From the NCBI GenBank assembly GCA_902806595.1, contig CADCXC010000003.1:3038001-3102000 (forward strand): 64,000 bases of DNA, given 5' to 3'. Of this stretch, positions 12,501 through 24,499 are shown piece after piece. How positions within the stretch are numbered: position 1 is the first letter of the stretch; the number at the start of each line of letters is the position of its first letter. The notes beneath the pieces are model-generated. The model did not search any database, was not told where the DNA came from, and was given only the letters and a program-made list of their open reading frames with translations. Position numbers and translations under genes: made by a program. This DNA is from Pyrenopolyporus hunteri. Its lineage: Eukaryota; Ascomycota; Sordariomycetes; Xylariales; Hypoxylaceae.

Positions 12501-14897
12501 ATTGGGCTAGGCCGGTTGTAGGCCGAGGCCGAATTCATACTTCATGCGTATAAGGGCATTTATTAATGACGTACCCAGACATGGGGCCTTCGGGGACCAA
12601 ATCAACCAGAGAAGCGTCAGGTGCGGCAAGGAGGCGGACGCGGCAATCTCCATCTAGCTGAAATAGAAGGGAACAGGGGGGATGAGATGTCGATAGAACC
12701 TCGAGAAGCTAAAAGCCACTCGCCCCAGTCGCTTATACTGTGTAGGATCTACCCCCCTAGAGATCGATGTTCTCCAATTCGAACAGGGATTATAGATCTT
12801 ATTAGGAACGGACCAAACCAGAGGCCTTGGACAGGAACCTATTCGTGTAAAAGGATTCTTTAGTTTAGGTAATTTACATACATGTAGTCACAAGGATCAC
12901 AACAGTGAAATTAAAAATACCTTGCGAATACATGTAATATCCTCTACCCTAGTCGGTTAACAGGTTACACCCATTCACGGCTCTACCGCACACCGTCGGG
13001 AACGAATAGGTCAACGTTTGAATCATCGCTGTAGTTCTGCCCGAGAAAGGAGCACGGAAACTGCTAATGCTTGAGTTCGTTGACGGAGCCCGCCGGCGCT
13101 TCCGAAGACAGATCGCAATGAAGCACTTAGCGACGTTTGTGAATATATTTAGGTACTTACGTATATACACCAGGGCCGCGTCTCCTTTTAAGGGCCGTTG
13201 GTATATGGGGATCTTTCTCCAAAGCGCAAAACAAGAATACCGTAACAGCTTTTAATATATGCGTGATTCGGCACCTATCTGCCATGGCCGCTATATAGGT
13301 TATAGAGCAAAGCAATGGGTAATGCTTACCGAAGCGAAGTTGATACCGCGATATCTACCTAGGTAACCACATATACCCGTTGGATCCAACAGGGAAACTC
13401 CACCACCACTACCCGAGACAATATATACCTACCTACCTATGTATACATCTCGTACTTTGACGTGAGTTGCGCTTCGGGGTGGGTTTTACATGCTATAAGG
13501 AACGTCAAGCAGCATAACCTTCTTCCTCGTTTCCACAAGGCGACGACAAGAAAGGAAACACGATCGAAGGAGAACAATTCCATCGCGACTATCGCTCGTA
13601 TGTACGACGCGACTAAATTGCCGGGATTCTCATAACGTCTGTTTTAGAGCCGGGAGTTAGTTTAGGATGTCTCACAACGTGCGCCAAAAATCGATCAATT
13701 TCGTAGTACTCCTCAACTATCTCGTAACGTACATATGTGATGGCCTCTCGTTTCGTCGAGTTACGTACCGCGGCCCAGGCAATCCGTACCGTTCGCTCTC
13801 GTACGTATCGTACTCGTCCAGGACTCAACGTTACCTCCGGTCGGGGACCAATATCGTGCGAGCTCCTACTATACCTGGTAACTAACTGCTGGCTTAGATA
13901 CCGTTCATTCCGTGGTGCCGGTTCGACGCAAGCCACGTGGACCTCTGGCCTGGCGATCACCGAAAATCCCTTGTCAACTAGATACCCCAGATTTAGGGTC
14001 TGTTAAGAAAGGTGCTCATTTGCAACGATTTCCAGCTTACCAACCCGGAAGAATGAGCTCCGATCTAGGCCCCGGGGCATGGAGGGCTGAATCTCCCGGA
14101 TCGATGAGGAAATCTCAGCCTGCCATGGCTTACAAGGGGGCGGGGAAACACCGGTGAATGGCAACGGCTTGAGATGATCTGATTTCTGATTGGAGTTTGG
14201 TTATTCTACCAGCAGCCTCTCGAACGTTTCAGGTTCGAAGCACGGCCCGACAGGGGGATAACAATATATACGTACATACATACATACATACATACCCAGG
14301 TAGGCACCTAGTATGTTTTCATACAAGACCACCCGGAGTCAGCGTGAGGGAAAATATGATCTATCATCCTTGGCGACTCACGCTATGTAGACCTCATCCT
14401 ATGTAGGCCAGCTTAGTAAACTGGCCGTATCTCGAACCCTTTCCCCCATAAGCCGGGGCGTCACAGGCCAGGTCAAGCATTAGAGCGTAGGTGCTATAAT
14501 TCAGAGAAGTTTGGGTCATGTACCTACGTGCGAGTTCCCTACAGCTTGATCTCAACTTGACGAGATTAAGATTTCCAAGTTAAGGAAAAGCAATACGGGT
14601 GTAAAAGCGAGGTTAGGTACGAAGGTACGAAGGTACGAAGGTGTCCCGCTTTTACTCAACGGGAACGGTTTAGGGTAAGTGAGCGGCTGTAAAGCCACCG
14701 TGGTAAGCAAGGCTAACCCTGTCGATGCTATGTTCCCAGCTGGCTGGTTAATGGGTAGATCCTTTTAACCTCCCCATCTCTCACCCCTGGTCCGAGCGGA
14801 TTGATTGGCTTCTCAAGTTTTATCAGGGGACCGGGGTCCGGAAGGGTCTGCCCGATTAGAAGTTGAGAAGTTGAGAGATACGTACACGTGTGTCGTC

Positions 14898-14972
14898 GCA
14901 GTGATATCGCGATATTACGATACTGTGATATCATGATACCGTAATATTAGATTCAATATTGGAATATTGAGA
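14898..14972. repeat. Cluster of short AT-rich palindromes
   Basis: Successive near-perfect palindromes: ATATCGCGATAT, GTGATATCATGATAC and CAATATTGGAATATTG, separated by a few bases. Together they could form a row of small hairpins. No function can be assigned. Confidence 0.6.
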
Positions 14973-15964
14973 GATTACATCTAACGCTCGACAGAAAAGA
15001 AATTCACAAGGACGAAATAAAAGACAAGCCGAGGGTTTGAGAGGAAAGACCCGGTCATCTCTTTCGCCCGGGTTACGCGGTTACTATAACAACCCCGGAA
15101 GTCTCTCCTACGACGCACTACGAAGAATACTTAGGTACCTAGGTACCTAACTAATATATACCTACCTAGGTATGTACCTACAGGCAGGTATCATTCACGG
15201 ACGTTGTCGGCTTCTGCGTATTAAGTACCAAGGGATGATGATAACGCCCTCCCCTGCCTTCTAACGCGTTTCCCATCGAGCCCCGTATGGGTCGGCCGTC
15301 GGAGGGGTCTTCCACCGTCCTCCGCGTGGCGTTTCCCTAGCTGTGTAAAGTCTTTCGTCGAGCTTGCAAGGTCGTTAGGTCTACTTTAGTTGTCCTACTC
15401 TCCAGCCGATCACTACCGTTAGATTTAAATTACGGTACGTCGAGCTTTTCCTTCGCCCTTGCAGTGCAGTAAGCCTTCCACGCAGCTAGGGCAGTGCCCA
15501 TGCGGGAGCCTTATATTCGATCGAGGCTAGTTTCGATCGAGGCTAGTCTTGATAGGTAGCGCTCAGGGCGGGAGGCCATCCGCCTGGTGTGCTTAATAGG
15601 GTGGCTCAGATATGTACTCAGATATGTAATAGGTAACGTGTAAAGGGTCTTAATTATGTACGATTATGTATGTGAGCGAGTGCGTGTATGTGTATATGTG
15701 TGTGTGGGGAGGGGGGGAGGGTTTTGCGGATGCCAATATAACCCACGGGACGTCTTGACATTCCCGAGGTCGTCTTCAGCAGGGCGGAGAATATTGCGCG
15801 CGCGGGTTCCCAGATATCCGGATCTCGACATTTCCGAACGACCAATAGCACCATTTTCCTTGGCTACGAAGGGCAATAGTAAAGAAGCCACCGCTCACGA
15901 AACGGCATCGCTGCAACTGTCACATAGACTGGAGAGATTAATTGATTACTGATATAATTACGTG

Positions 15965-16400
15965 CGAGGTAGACCACGCTTTAGATAGGTACCTACCTAG
16001 GCACCTAGGTATATAATAGGGATAATAGATAGGTAGGTACTTACCTAAGTACATGTCAATAAAAAGTAAAGTTTATTTTTTTCTTCTTCTCCATTAGGTA
16101 TGTCCTTCTTTATTTTCGCCGGCAAGGTGATGATGAAGAGCCTCGGTGCGTGTACCCAAGCACCCGCGTAGATACGTGTAGTAGGTAGTGGACATGTACC
16201 TAAATACCTCTTAGGTACCTACCTAGGTATGTACAATATAATACCAACCTGAGGACCTACTATTACATGTGCGTGCTTACCTATCTAACCTATTATTGTA
16301 CTATTTCTAGTCTACTTTAGTACTAGGGTTAGGTACCTAGGTAGGTAGTAACTTTAAGCTGACGACGGAACATCTCACGCGCAGGTACCTAGTAGCATGT
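15965..16400. repeat. Palindromic ACCTAGGT/GGTACC island
   Basis: Repeated GGTACCTACCTAGG-type palindromes at about 15987-16013, 16212-16232 and 16331-16348, with related single copies between. Non-coding and of the same vocabulary as the island at 4.6-5.3 kb. Confidence 0.65.
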
Positions 16401-16710
16401 ACCTAGTACGCGCTTAGACTCACTCCTCAATCCTGTGAGAAATTAAAAGACACGGCATCTTCACTTTTCACTCAACATCACATCGCAATGCATCACATGA
16501 TGTAACAAACCTGCTGGCACTGTAAATCGAGCAGAAATAGCAGAAATACAACCTCAATAATAAGGTTTGGGGAAGAAGAAGGAAGGAAAAGAAAAAGGAA
16601 AAGAAAAAGGCCTGTGTTCATCCGGGGTCACGGAACACGTTCTAGAAACAATCTATCGCCTCGTATGTGATGCTGAACACGTATACATACCCATATACTC
16701 CCACACACCT

Positions 16711-16830
16711 TCATACATCTTCATACATCTTCATACATCTTCATACATCTTCATACATCTTCATACATCTTCATACATCTTCATACATCTTCATACATCT
16801 TCATACATCTTCATACATCTTCATACATCT
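16711..16830. repeat. Twelve-copy decamer array (TCATACATCT)
   Basis: Twelve perfect copies of a 10-bp unit. Because 10 is not a multiple of 3, all frames stay open and encode the same ten-residue cycle (SSYIFIHLHT), which explains the open frames at 16567-17035. It is a minisatellite, not a gene or a CRISPR array. Confidence 0.95.
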
Positions 16831-18993
16831 TCATATACTTATGTTTGTATTCCGTGATACATCGCATATGCCAAACTGTCAACCAAGTCCCCGGAACACT
16901 GGCCACTGGCATTCCTATGCGTTGCCTCGTGCCTCGTGCCTCATGTCCCACGTATCAGTACTCCGGATACGATACCTCGAGGGATCTACGCACCTAAAAG
17001 TGGTTTGCTTTTTTTTTTTTCTCGCTGTCTCTTAATCCTTATCCCTCGACACCATTTTAGTAAGCGAGAAAGATCACTATCAATGCCCGCCGCCGCTCCC
17101 GCCCCTTGGATCGAGAGTCATGGAAATAGGCGGTGCGCGGTGATCGGTTCCAACTTAGCCATGTTCCGTAAATACAAGCGCGGGATGTGTCCGCTCGACG
17201 CGACGGAAAATATATATATATATATATATATTTTTTTTTTTCCTTTCCTGGGCAAAGTAGTCATTACTAATCCAAGATCGATCATCACAGTGAGGTCGAA
17301 CCGATTTCCTGTCCGGCAATATCATTCCGCTCCATCAGCCTCAAAATCGCGGGAATTACCGCCTTCGCTCCCAAATACGGCGAACCCACCGCTACCGAGG
17401 TACCTAAAGCCATGAGTTATTGAACAAGATTAGGTCGGACCTACAGGCCCCCGGGGATCTATCAGATATCATCTTGGGCGCCAACAAAGTGGTAATCCCT
17501 GTCGCACGCTTTCGTAAAGGCCCTGCCCAATCCTACCGTCCCTTCTCCTTTCCGGTCATAAACTCTTAGGGCTCAGCGACTGATTCAAGGGAGAGGGGAA
17601 CGACGCCCCGGACAAGGCTTACCAAGCTCCTGTTTTATTATACGGCGGTCGCTGCCTCTTCCGACCAAGCGCCTATCACTTCTCATATTCTAACCTAGGC
17701 GCTGTACGTAATGATAAGAATATCCTCGTACTAAACCGGTCTGACTGGGCTAGTCACGGACGTCGCCGCATTACGAGATCTAGGCTTTTTTTTTTTTTTC
17801 CTTCCTTTTTTTTATAAAAAAAGGAGGTTATCTATATTGAGTATGTATTGCGGCGTCTAATACGAAACAATATGTGGGCTGCTGTGTGAGCTCTTCGAAT
17901 ATCCATCAACGACGTTAGGGGGATTGTATGAGCGTCGAAGATCCACCGGGAGAGGCAAAGGCGAATGTTGAGGAAAGGCCGAGTTCGGTTCGCTAGAAAA
18001 GAATATATATATTTGTTTTTACGTGAGAGAGAGAAGGTACGCGAGGATCGACCAAGACGAATAGGCCACTCTCTATATAAGTAGGTACTTATCTCTAGAA
18101 TTTACGTAGAGCTATGACAAACCTGACTCAAGATGGCTCTTAGGTAATATACTCTAGGTGAGACCGGCCAGAGGTTTGTGCGAAGCGTTGACGCGTTACA
18201 ATGAATGAATTAGAGGGGTTCGTTCATAATAACTCATAAGAAGCCGATCCACAGGCTCCTTAATCAGGGGGGATCCATCTATTCAGCCGACAACGTAGGC
18301 GGGGCACTATACTATACCTAGTTGAATGGTCCTATAGCACAGGCACTTCATTCGGCGACAGGACGGGTCTCGGGGAGGTTGACTTACGCCCAACTCAGCA
18401 GATCAAGCATCCCAATATATGAACCATGGCGCATAGAAACCGAGACAACCTGTGAAAACCGTTCCAACCACCTCAAAAAGAGGGCCCGGGTCTCACGATG
18501 GACATAATGTCATAGTATCATAATTTACATACTGGGCAATATACTAGGCTATCACAGTTGCATTGCCACAGACCCTAATACCTCAGCCCTTCCCAATCCC
18601 AATCTCCTCCTCCCTCGGTGTTTTTCAAGTTAATTCTCAGGCCTGTGATGCGAAGCTGCTCCTAGACCTGGGTCATCGAGGAAGACTTGGTCCTCGATAG
18701 TGGCGTACGATAAGTACGCGCCCGCTCGCCCATTACGTACAGCCGCAGATGCGTCCGTGGTTCTCGAAAGTCTGTGCTGGCGGAAGCACTTTTGGAGTTC
18801 CCCGGCATCAGCTGCAGGTAATATTTTTCTCCCGCAGTGCCATGATGGGCTACCGTGGGGGAAGGGGAAGGGCAAGGGGAGGAAGAGGTAACTATTGCCC
18901 TTGTCGCCCGTACTGCGCGATAGTCCCTCTCGTCGGATGCGGCACCACACCGCATCAACAATATACCTACATGGGTTCCTCTAGATATCTACC

Positions 18994-19078
18994 TTGCTAC
19001 CTACCTACCTACCTACCTACCTACCTACATACATACATACATACATACATACATACATACATACATACATACATACGT
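18994..19078. repeat. Compound tetranucleotide microsatellite (CTAC then ATAC)
   Basis: About eight CTAC units pass into about a dozen ATAC units. The neighbouring frame reads as repeated YLPTYLHTYIHTY, a repeat artefact. Confidence 0.9.
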
Positions 19079-22000
19079 AAATACATACACGTAAGTGCGC
19101 TATACCCCATAAGGGGCGAGTAGAAGAGCTACTGCAACACAGTGCCTCAATTCGTGAAATTCTCTTAAGGATGCTCCCCTCATCTCTTTACGCCTATCTA
19201 GGTTACGTACCTACCTAGCTGAGGACGGCTCATGTGGAGTAACCCGATCTTGCAGCATAGAATCTTGACAGATGGCGATGCCGCAAACTGGTTCTTCGGA
19301 TCGCTCAACTATCACTTTAACCGTTACACACATACGTATAAGCGCTGCTCCGTTATTTCCGATGCCCCCCCTTCTCCTTTTCCCATCTTGGAATGAATGG
19401 TTGGATAGAGAATCTCCTCCCCCTCCTTTCCAAAAAATGCGTCTAGCACGTCAATGTAGTGGTACCAGACCTATGGCCGGACAGGGCCCCGACAGGGTTA
19501 GAAGGGGCAGAATGACCCCAGGCTATGCCGTAACAAGTCTGTCGGCCTGAAATCTCTATTCAGTTCCGCATCGAGTACCATGACAAGCTCTCCACCAGGC
19601 AACGTATAGAGGGGAACATGAGCCTTCGTTGAGGACGATCTACCATCCGCTTAAGCCGAATAGGGGTACTACGCCGGCGCGGTGGCAATGTTTGCCGTCT
19701 TCTCGCACTATATCCGGACATTGAGTACCAACTCGACACTATTGCGCTACCCCCCGATCTGAGACCTGTAGTTTGCAAACATGTAGTCTAGCATAACCAC
19801 GTTGTCGGCAGCGCCTAACCCTAACTTCCCAGCTGATTATTCAAACCATTTGATCACTAGTTCAGTCTATCGTAGGTAGGAGGCCCGCGTGGTTGTCTAA
19901 GGCGGAGGGAAGCCTTTCGGTAGCAGTCGTATGAACCCGCACGTCGTTGCTTGTCAGTACTATCCTACGTAGGCACACTCCAAACTGAAAGCGCCCGGCT
20001 ATCAATATAATTTATCCCGCGGTGGCTCTTGTAGGCTTATGCCAATATTCCTAATAAGGGGCCGACACGGGGCGTGACTGGTCTATTTTATCGAAAGTCG
20101 GCTCTTCCTGTCGACGAGAACGACGATTGCAGGTAACTACATCGAGGAGGGCGGTGGGAAAATCTTGAGCGGGAACATGGCCATACAAAGCACAATATAC
20201 ATCTATAAAAGACACATTGATACAACTACGGCTGTGGATGAAATGGCGGGGAATATAATAACAGTGTGTTTGATTCTATCGAATAAGCGTAATAGAGTCG
20301 TCTTAGGGCCCATTCTTATCTCTCGGTCGTTCCTATGCGTACCAAATTTAACGATGACTTTCTGTACATTGTCGTGATACGATGCAACTCCCCTGACTCG
20401 CCGATCTACTATAAACCCTAGTCATTTAACGAAATATACATATGTTGAATGATGTTTTGAGACCTTTGGGGGATTTTTCTTTTCCCCAGTTATCATACAC
20501 GGGCGATTGAAGTACCTAGGTATGATATTCATATACAGCGATACGCCATCGCTAAACTGAAGTCGATTCACACTCATATCTTAGTATCCGACCGTTCCTA
20601 GCCCTCTACGGAGAGGCAGGAACGGCGTTAGAAATCATACCGCTGAAAATGTTCCATGAGTATAGCAAATAATTCCTAGAGCACCATATACTACCTCTGA
20701 TGTACGATACTCGGATATTGGCGTTCTCAATGAGGTAGACGCTCGTGGACCTAGGTTCTTTTAAATAAAACACTAGATGAGTAAGACCGGCTCCGGTGAA
20801 TTCGTTTGGTGCTTAGAATGGTGAAGCCCCCAGGTATCCATCTCGATGCGTTGGATAAGTATACGGGGATGGTATTATACCTAGAAGCAACTAACGGCTA
20901 CCTACCGACAAGGATTCTAACACAACTGAGTTGATTCGAAGACCAAAGAAAAGAAAAACAAAAAGGAGGAGAACTCGTGGCACATTATCTCTGACGTTGC
21001 CGATCGAGTACCGTGCTCCGGGCACAATCGTCCCTCTAGAGATTTGTTTAGGATCCCGCATGACCTAACTGAGCGAAAACCGTGACATGCTGCGTTATAT
21101 CCAACATTGAGGTGCCTGTGGGCACCCCTCCGTATTTTGTATGCATTCAACATTAAAAGAGCAAACCTACTGTTTACGATACATAGAGGAGCACTAGCGG
21201 ATTGCGCTGAGACTATCGAGGGGACCGTATAGATATATACGTACCTACCTACCTAAGTAGGCCTATAGACCTACATGGTGGGTATGCGGACGGACTACTC
21301 GACTTGGAGTGTGCTACGCGTACGATGAGGCCGGGCCGAGCTTAACCTTACGTAGGGATTGTCGAAGGCAACCACGTAAGGTTGGAGGAAGAGGAATTCC
21401 AGTGGCAGATGTGATTAATGAACATGGCTAGGGACGATATTAACCCCTAGCGCTCCTTCAACCTTAAGATCTTGAAGACCGTGTTGTCAAGACGCCTAAA
21501 AACGCTTTTCCATGACCGTCGAATTCGATTCTTGGGTACTAACGGTTCAAGGTCTGAGATAGGACACGAAGCTATAGAAATGTCAGATTCCGGGTATATT
21601 CATCAACGACACTTAAATTCGGGTACTTAGGGGATGTTCAACTCTTAATACACTTAGTATAGGATTACATACTACGTATCTTCCTCTTACTCAATCGTGC
21701 GTTTATTGACCGCTGCTTCCCACTGATACCGCTTGTCGGCAATGACCATGTATTACATGTGTGGTTACGAACTTGCCCCTATTTAGATGCTTCAACTCGT
21801 CAGGATGAGCTAATGTATAGCTGAAGAGTTCTGTGCCGAAGACGAATACAACCACTCCCATGCGAATGGCGTCCACTTGGCTATCTCTGGACAGGGCAAT
21901 CATCTAAGCGGCTCTCCGCCACCCCCCCCTCAGCCGCTATTTGCTTGTGGATACCCGCCCTCCTATAAAGAATGTGACTTGTATCTTAGTACGGAGTAAG

Positions 22001-22214
22001 ATAGAAGATATACGACAGTGTTCGAGGCGCGCGGCATAGGATGCCCATTAGGCAGGGCGTCTTATTCAACCAACTTCTCATGCTTTCGACTTTTATCATA
22101 ACCGGGATCTCCGATATTAAGAGTATACGCCAAGTACCGAGGGTAACCCTCGGATAAGGCCCATGGTGTATTGCTAGGTATATTCTAGGGGAGCCGGGAT
22201 GCTAACCTCATGTT

Positions 22215-23342
22215 TCATCGACCATACCCAGGATTTTGGCCTTCGGCAGGAATAAATCCGGGAGCAAATCCGGGAGGAGGTGGAGGGGGTACGTTGCCCG
22301 GGGGAGGGCCAAAGCCAGGGGGTGGCATTCGGAAGGCACCGGGGTGGAAGTCGGCGGGGCTGCCGTAGCCGGCCTGCGAAGGTGGCGGGCGGGCGGGCAG
22401 GCCCGATGGTGCCGGTGGCAGAACATTCGGCCTTCCGGCCCCTGGAGGCAATGGCGCGCCGTTGATACCGAATGGCGGCGGGGGACCGCGATGAGCAGGG
22501 GGAGGATGGGCGAAGCCGACTGGTGGTCTCGGAGGAGGAATTCCGGCGGCCATGGCAGGGTCAAACCCACCAGTAGCCATAGCTGGAGGGGGAACGACTG
22601 CCGGGGTTGGGGGAGCCGGGTTAGGGTTCTGGAGGAGTGCGGGTGGCATAGGCTGGCTTTCGATGGTGACGTTGTGCTTTTTGGCCTGGGCGGCAAGCAT
22701 CCGTTCGGCCTCATCTCCGTGTCGCTCGCCCTTACCGTCCTTCTTATACGCGTACTGCACACTGACGTCCTTATTCATAAGGAATTGGCCGTTCATGTTG
22801 TTGATAGCGTCGTCGCTAGCCTCGAAGCTACTGTAGCTGACGAAACCATATCCCTTGCTTAATCCGTTGTCGTCGCGGGCGACTTTTGGCGGGGCAATGA
22901 GGGTTCCGAATCTGCTGAAGGTGTCGTATAGAACCTTCTCGTCGACCATGGGGTCGAGGTTGCCTATGAAGAGCTCGGCGCCGATCTCGAGGGGTTTCTG
23001 CTTGTCCGCCGAGGCCTTGTTAACACGTAGCAATTTGCCGTATAGTCTGATGCCGTTCATGATCTTGGCGGCGTAGTCGGCATCGACCTCGCCATTGAAC
23101 TCGACGAAGCCGAAGCCTTGGTGGGACTGAGTGACTCGGTCTTTGGGGAGATGTACATTGACTACAGGGCCGGCTTGGACCATCAGCTCCCATATCAGAG
23201 CATCGGTAGCGCGTTCGTCGATATTACCCACATAGACGGTGGCTTCCTTATCCTGCTCCCTGGAGACACTGAAGTAAGCATTGTTGAACGTTGTATTGAT
23301 GGGACTAAGGTGGGCGACGTACCAGTGTTTGGCCCCCGACAT
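22215..23342 (-). CDS. HSH49: Splicing factor 3b subunit 4 (HSH49/SAP49), two RRM domains
   Basis: U2 snRNP SF3b component that contacts pre-mRNA near the branch site and binds Cus1/SF3B2. Exon 1 is only 20 nt (23342-23323) and encodes MSGAKH plus two bases of a Trp codon. A 63-nt intron (23322-23260, GTACGT..CCAG) follows, then exon 2 (23259-22215). Splicing yields MSGAKHWEQDKEATVYVGN, as expected for the family, and a 354-aa protein. RRM1 carries VYVGNID and GFGFVEF; RRM2 carries LFIGNLD and GYGFVSY. The C-terminal third is Pro/Gly-rich as in human SF3B4. The intron has no stop and is a multiple of three, so the unspliced frame is also open (375 codons); the 21 extra residues do not look like the family. 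Confidence 0.95.
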   Translation of the reverse strand: MSGAKHWYVAHLSPINTTFNNAYFSVSREQDKEATVYVGNIDERATDALIWELMVQAGPVVNVHLPKDRVTQSHQGFGFVEFNGEVDADYAAKIMNGIRLYGKLLRVNKASADKQKPLEIGAELFIGNLDPMVDEKVLYDTFSRFGTLIAPPKVARDDNGLSKGYGFVSYSSFEASDDAINNMNGQFLMNKDVSVQYAYKKDGKGERHGDEAERMLAAQAKKHNVTIESQPMPPALLQNPNPAPPTPAVVPPPAMATGGFDPAMAAGIPPPRPPVGFAHPPPAHRGPPPPFGINGAPLPPGAGRPNVLPPAPSGLPARPPPSQAGYGSPADFHPGAFRMPPPGFGPPPGNVPPPPPPGFAPGFIPAEGQNPGYGR

Positions 23343-23698
23343 CTTGGGGGGCGATGGTTTGTGGGGTGGCGGGTGGACTGGCTGGACGGGCTCTTGTTTT
23401 CCTTTTACTGCTGGGAAGTTGAAAGGCCGACGGGATTACTTACGGATCTTTGCAGACAACTTGGTACGAGAATTGAAATTGAAATTGAAACTGAAATTGA
23501 AGAGGAAAAGGAAAAGAGTGAAGGAGTAATCGCGACAGTTACGTACAGGTAGGTGGTCTGTGGTTGAAGCTTCCAAAAGTTCCAGGTTCTTTCCGTTGGA
23601 GCTTTCCGGCCTTGCCCAGCCTCAGCTACAGCCACACGCGTGCCAGCTTGTTTTCAGGGCCTCGACCAGCCCACTTACCTGTTTACGTACCTACCTAG
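23343..23698. other. Upstream region of HSH49
   Basis: Contains GAAATT-type hexamer repeats at 23470-23500 running into a purine tract (GAGGAAAAGGAAAAG) to 23520, which would be pyrimidine-rich on the HSH49 coding strand. No gene is seen. Confidence 0.5.
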
Positions 23699-23975
23699 CA
23701 GGAGGACGTCAAAATAACTGGCGCACCCCGTAACAATAAATACTAAGGGACTTAAAATAATAAAATTTATATCCGCTTAAACAATAGATAAAATATTAAA
23801 AATTAATTATTATAATATATTTATAATTTATATAATGATTTATAAAATTTTTGGAATTTTAAAATAAGATAATAATATGGTTTTTCGAGATTAAAGATAA
23901 AATATTAAAGTACGGTTTGATATTAATGGAATTGAAGCGTTTTAGTAGTGCGCCACTTTTTTTGACGTCCTTCTG
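23699..23975. mobile_element. 277-bp MITE with about 28-bp terminal inverted repeats
   Basis: The left end CAGGAGGACGTCAAAATAAC and the right end read in reverse (CAGAAGGACGTCAAAAAAAG) form inverted repeats continuing into GTGCGCC/GGCGCAC. CCTAG occurs directly on both sides (23694-23698 and 23976-23980), a possible 5-bp target duplication, though CCTAG is common in this intergenic DNA. The interior is A+T rich and has no coding capacity. It matches the left 240 bp of the degraded element at 42021 almost base for base, differing mainly by C-to-T and G-to-A changes in the latter. It lies between the divergent HSH49 and TOM7 genes. Confidence 0.85.
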
Positions 23976-24499
23976 CCTAGGTACCTAGCTGCCTAGGTAG
24001 GTACCTAACTACGAAAATTTCCGCGGCCGGCTTGGCCAAAGCTCGGCACACCTGAGCTAAACTAATGAGGCAAAGTTCTTTGGCACTAGCCTCGCTTGGA
24101 TACTTACCTAGGTACCAAGGTACCTATCGATCAACTGCTTATCCGATCTTGATGGAAATGAAAATTATATCCTCTTCCTAGCTACGTATTATAACCTACC
24201 TACCTCGTATCTATCTACCTACCTCCCCTGCCCAGCACTCTTGTCACTCCCACATGTAAGTAATCGCCTAGGGAATACATAAACGATCACTCACATTAAA
24301 GATATAGAGAACCACTCCCCGTCCTCCCAATCAGCCGAGGTGACGAGCGACGTCAGAGTAACTGTTGCCTCTTCTGTCAAACTACTACACGGCACAAAGG
24401 AAAAGGAAAAGGGAGAAAGAAAAGGGAAAAGGAAAAGAGGAAGAAAGAGGAAGAAGGAAAATCTTCGATTCACTTCTCGCCGAAAACAAGTTGCCCAAC
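23976..24499. other. TOM7 upstream region with purine tract
   Basis: Holds ACCTAGGT palindromes (23978-24003, 24107-24123) and a long purine-only run at about 24397-24462 that ends 38 bases before the TOM7 start. The ORFs reading through the purine tract only extend the TOM7 first exon upstream with Lys/Arg/Glu repeats and are not believed. Confidence 0.5.

Larger units (their letters stand above)
10606..22214. other. 11.6-kb gene-poor region of normal base composition
   Basis: I find no protein gene, tRNA or rRNA that I can defend. Open frames are short, lack domains and do not join across plausible introns. Unlike the A+T islands further right, the region keeps balanced composition, so it is not RIP-degraded. 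It contains G-runs (10829-10835, 11165-11175, 11338-11346), several microsatellites, ACCTAGGT palindromes and a cluster of short palindromes near 14.9 kb. Long non-coding transcripts or fast-evolving short genes cannot be excluded. Confidence 0.5.

Noticed and set aside
16711..16830. Possible CRISPR-like array
   Set aside because: The units are contiguous 10-mers without spacers, and the genome is eukaryotic.
16567..17035. Two overlapping frames with ten-residue peptide repeats
   Set aside because: They are translations of the decamer minisatellite at 16711-16830 with no gene-like flanks.
22236..22862. 208-aa plus-strand frame, Gly/Arg-rich
   Set aside because: Antisense of the Pro/Gly-rich tail of HSH49.
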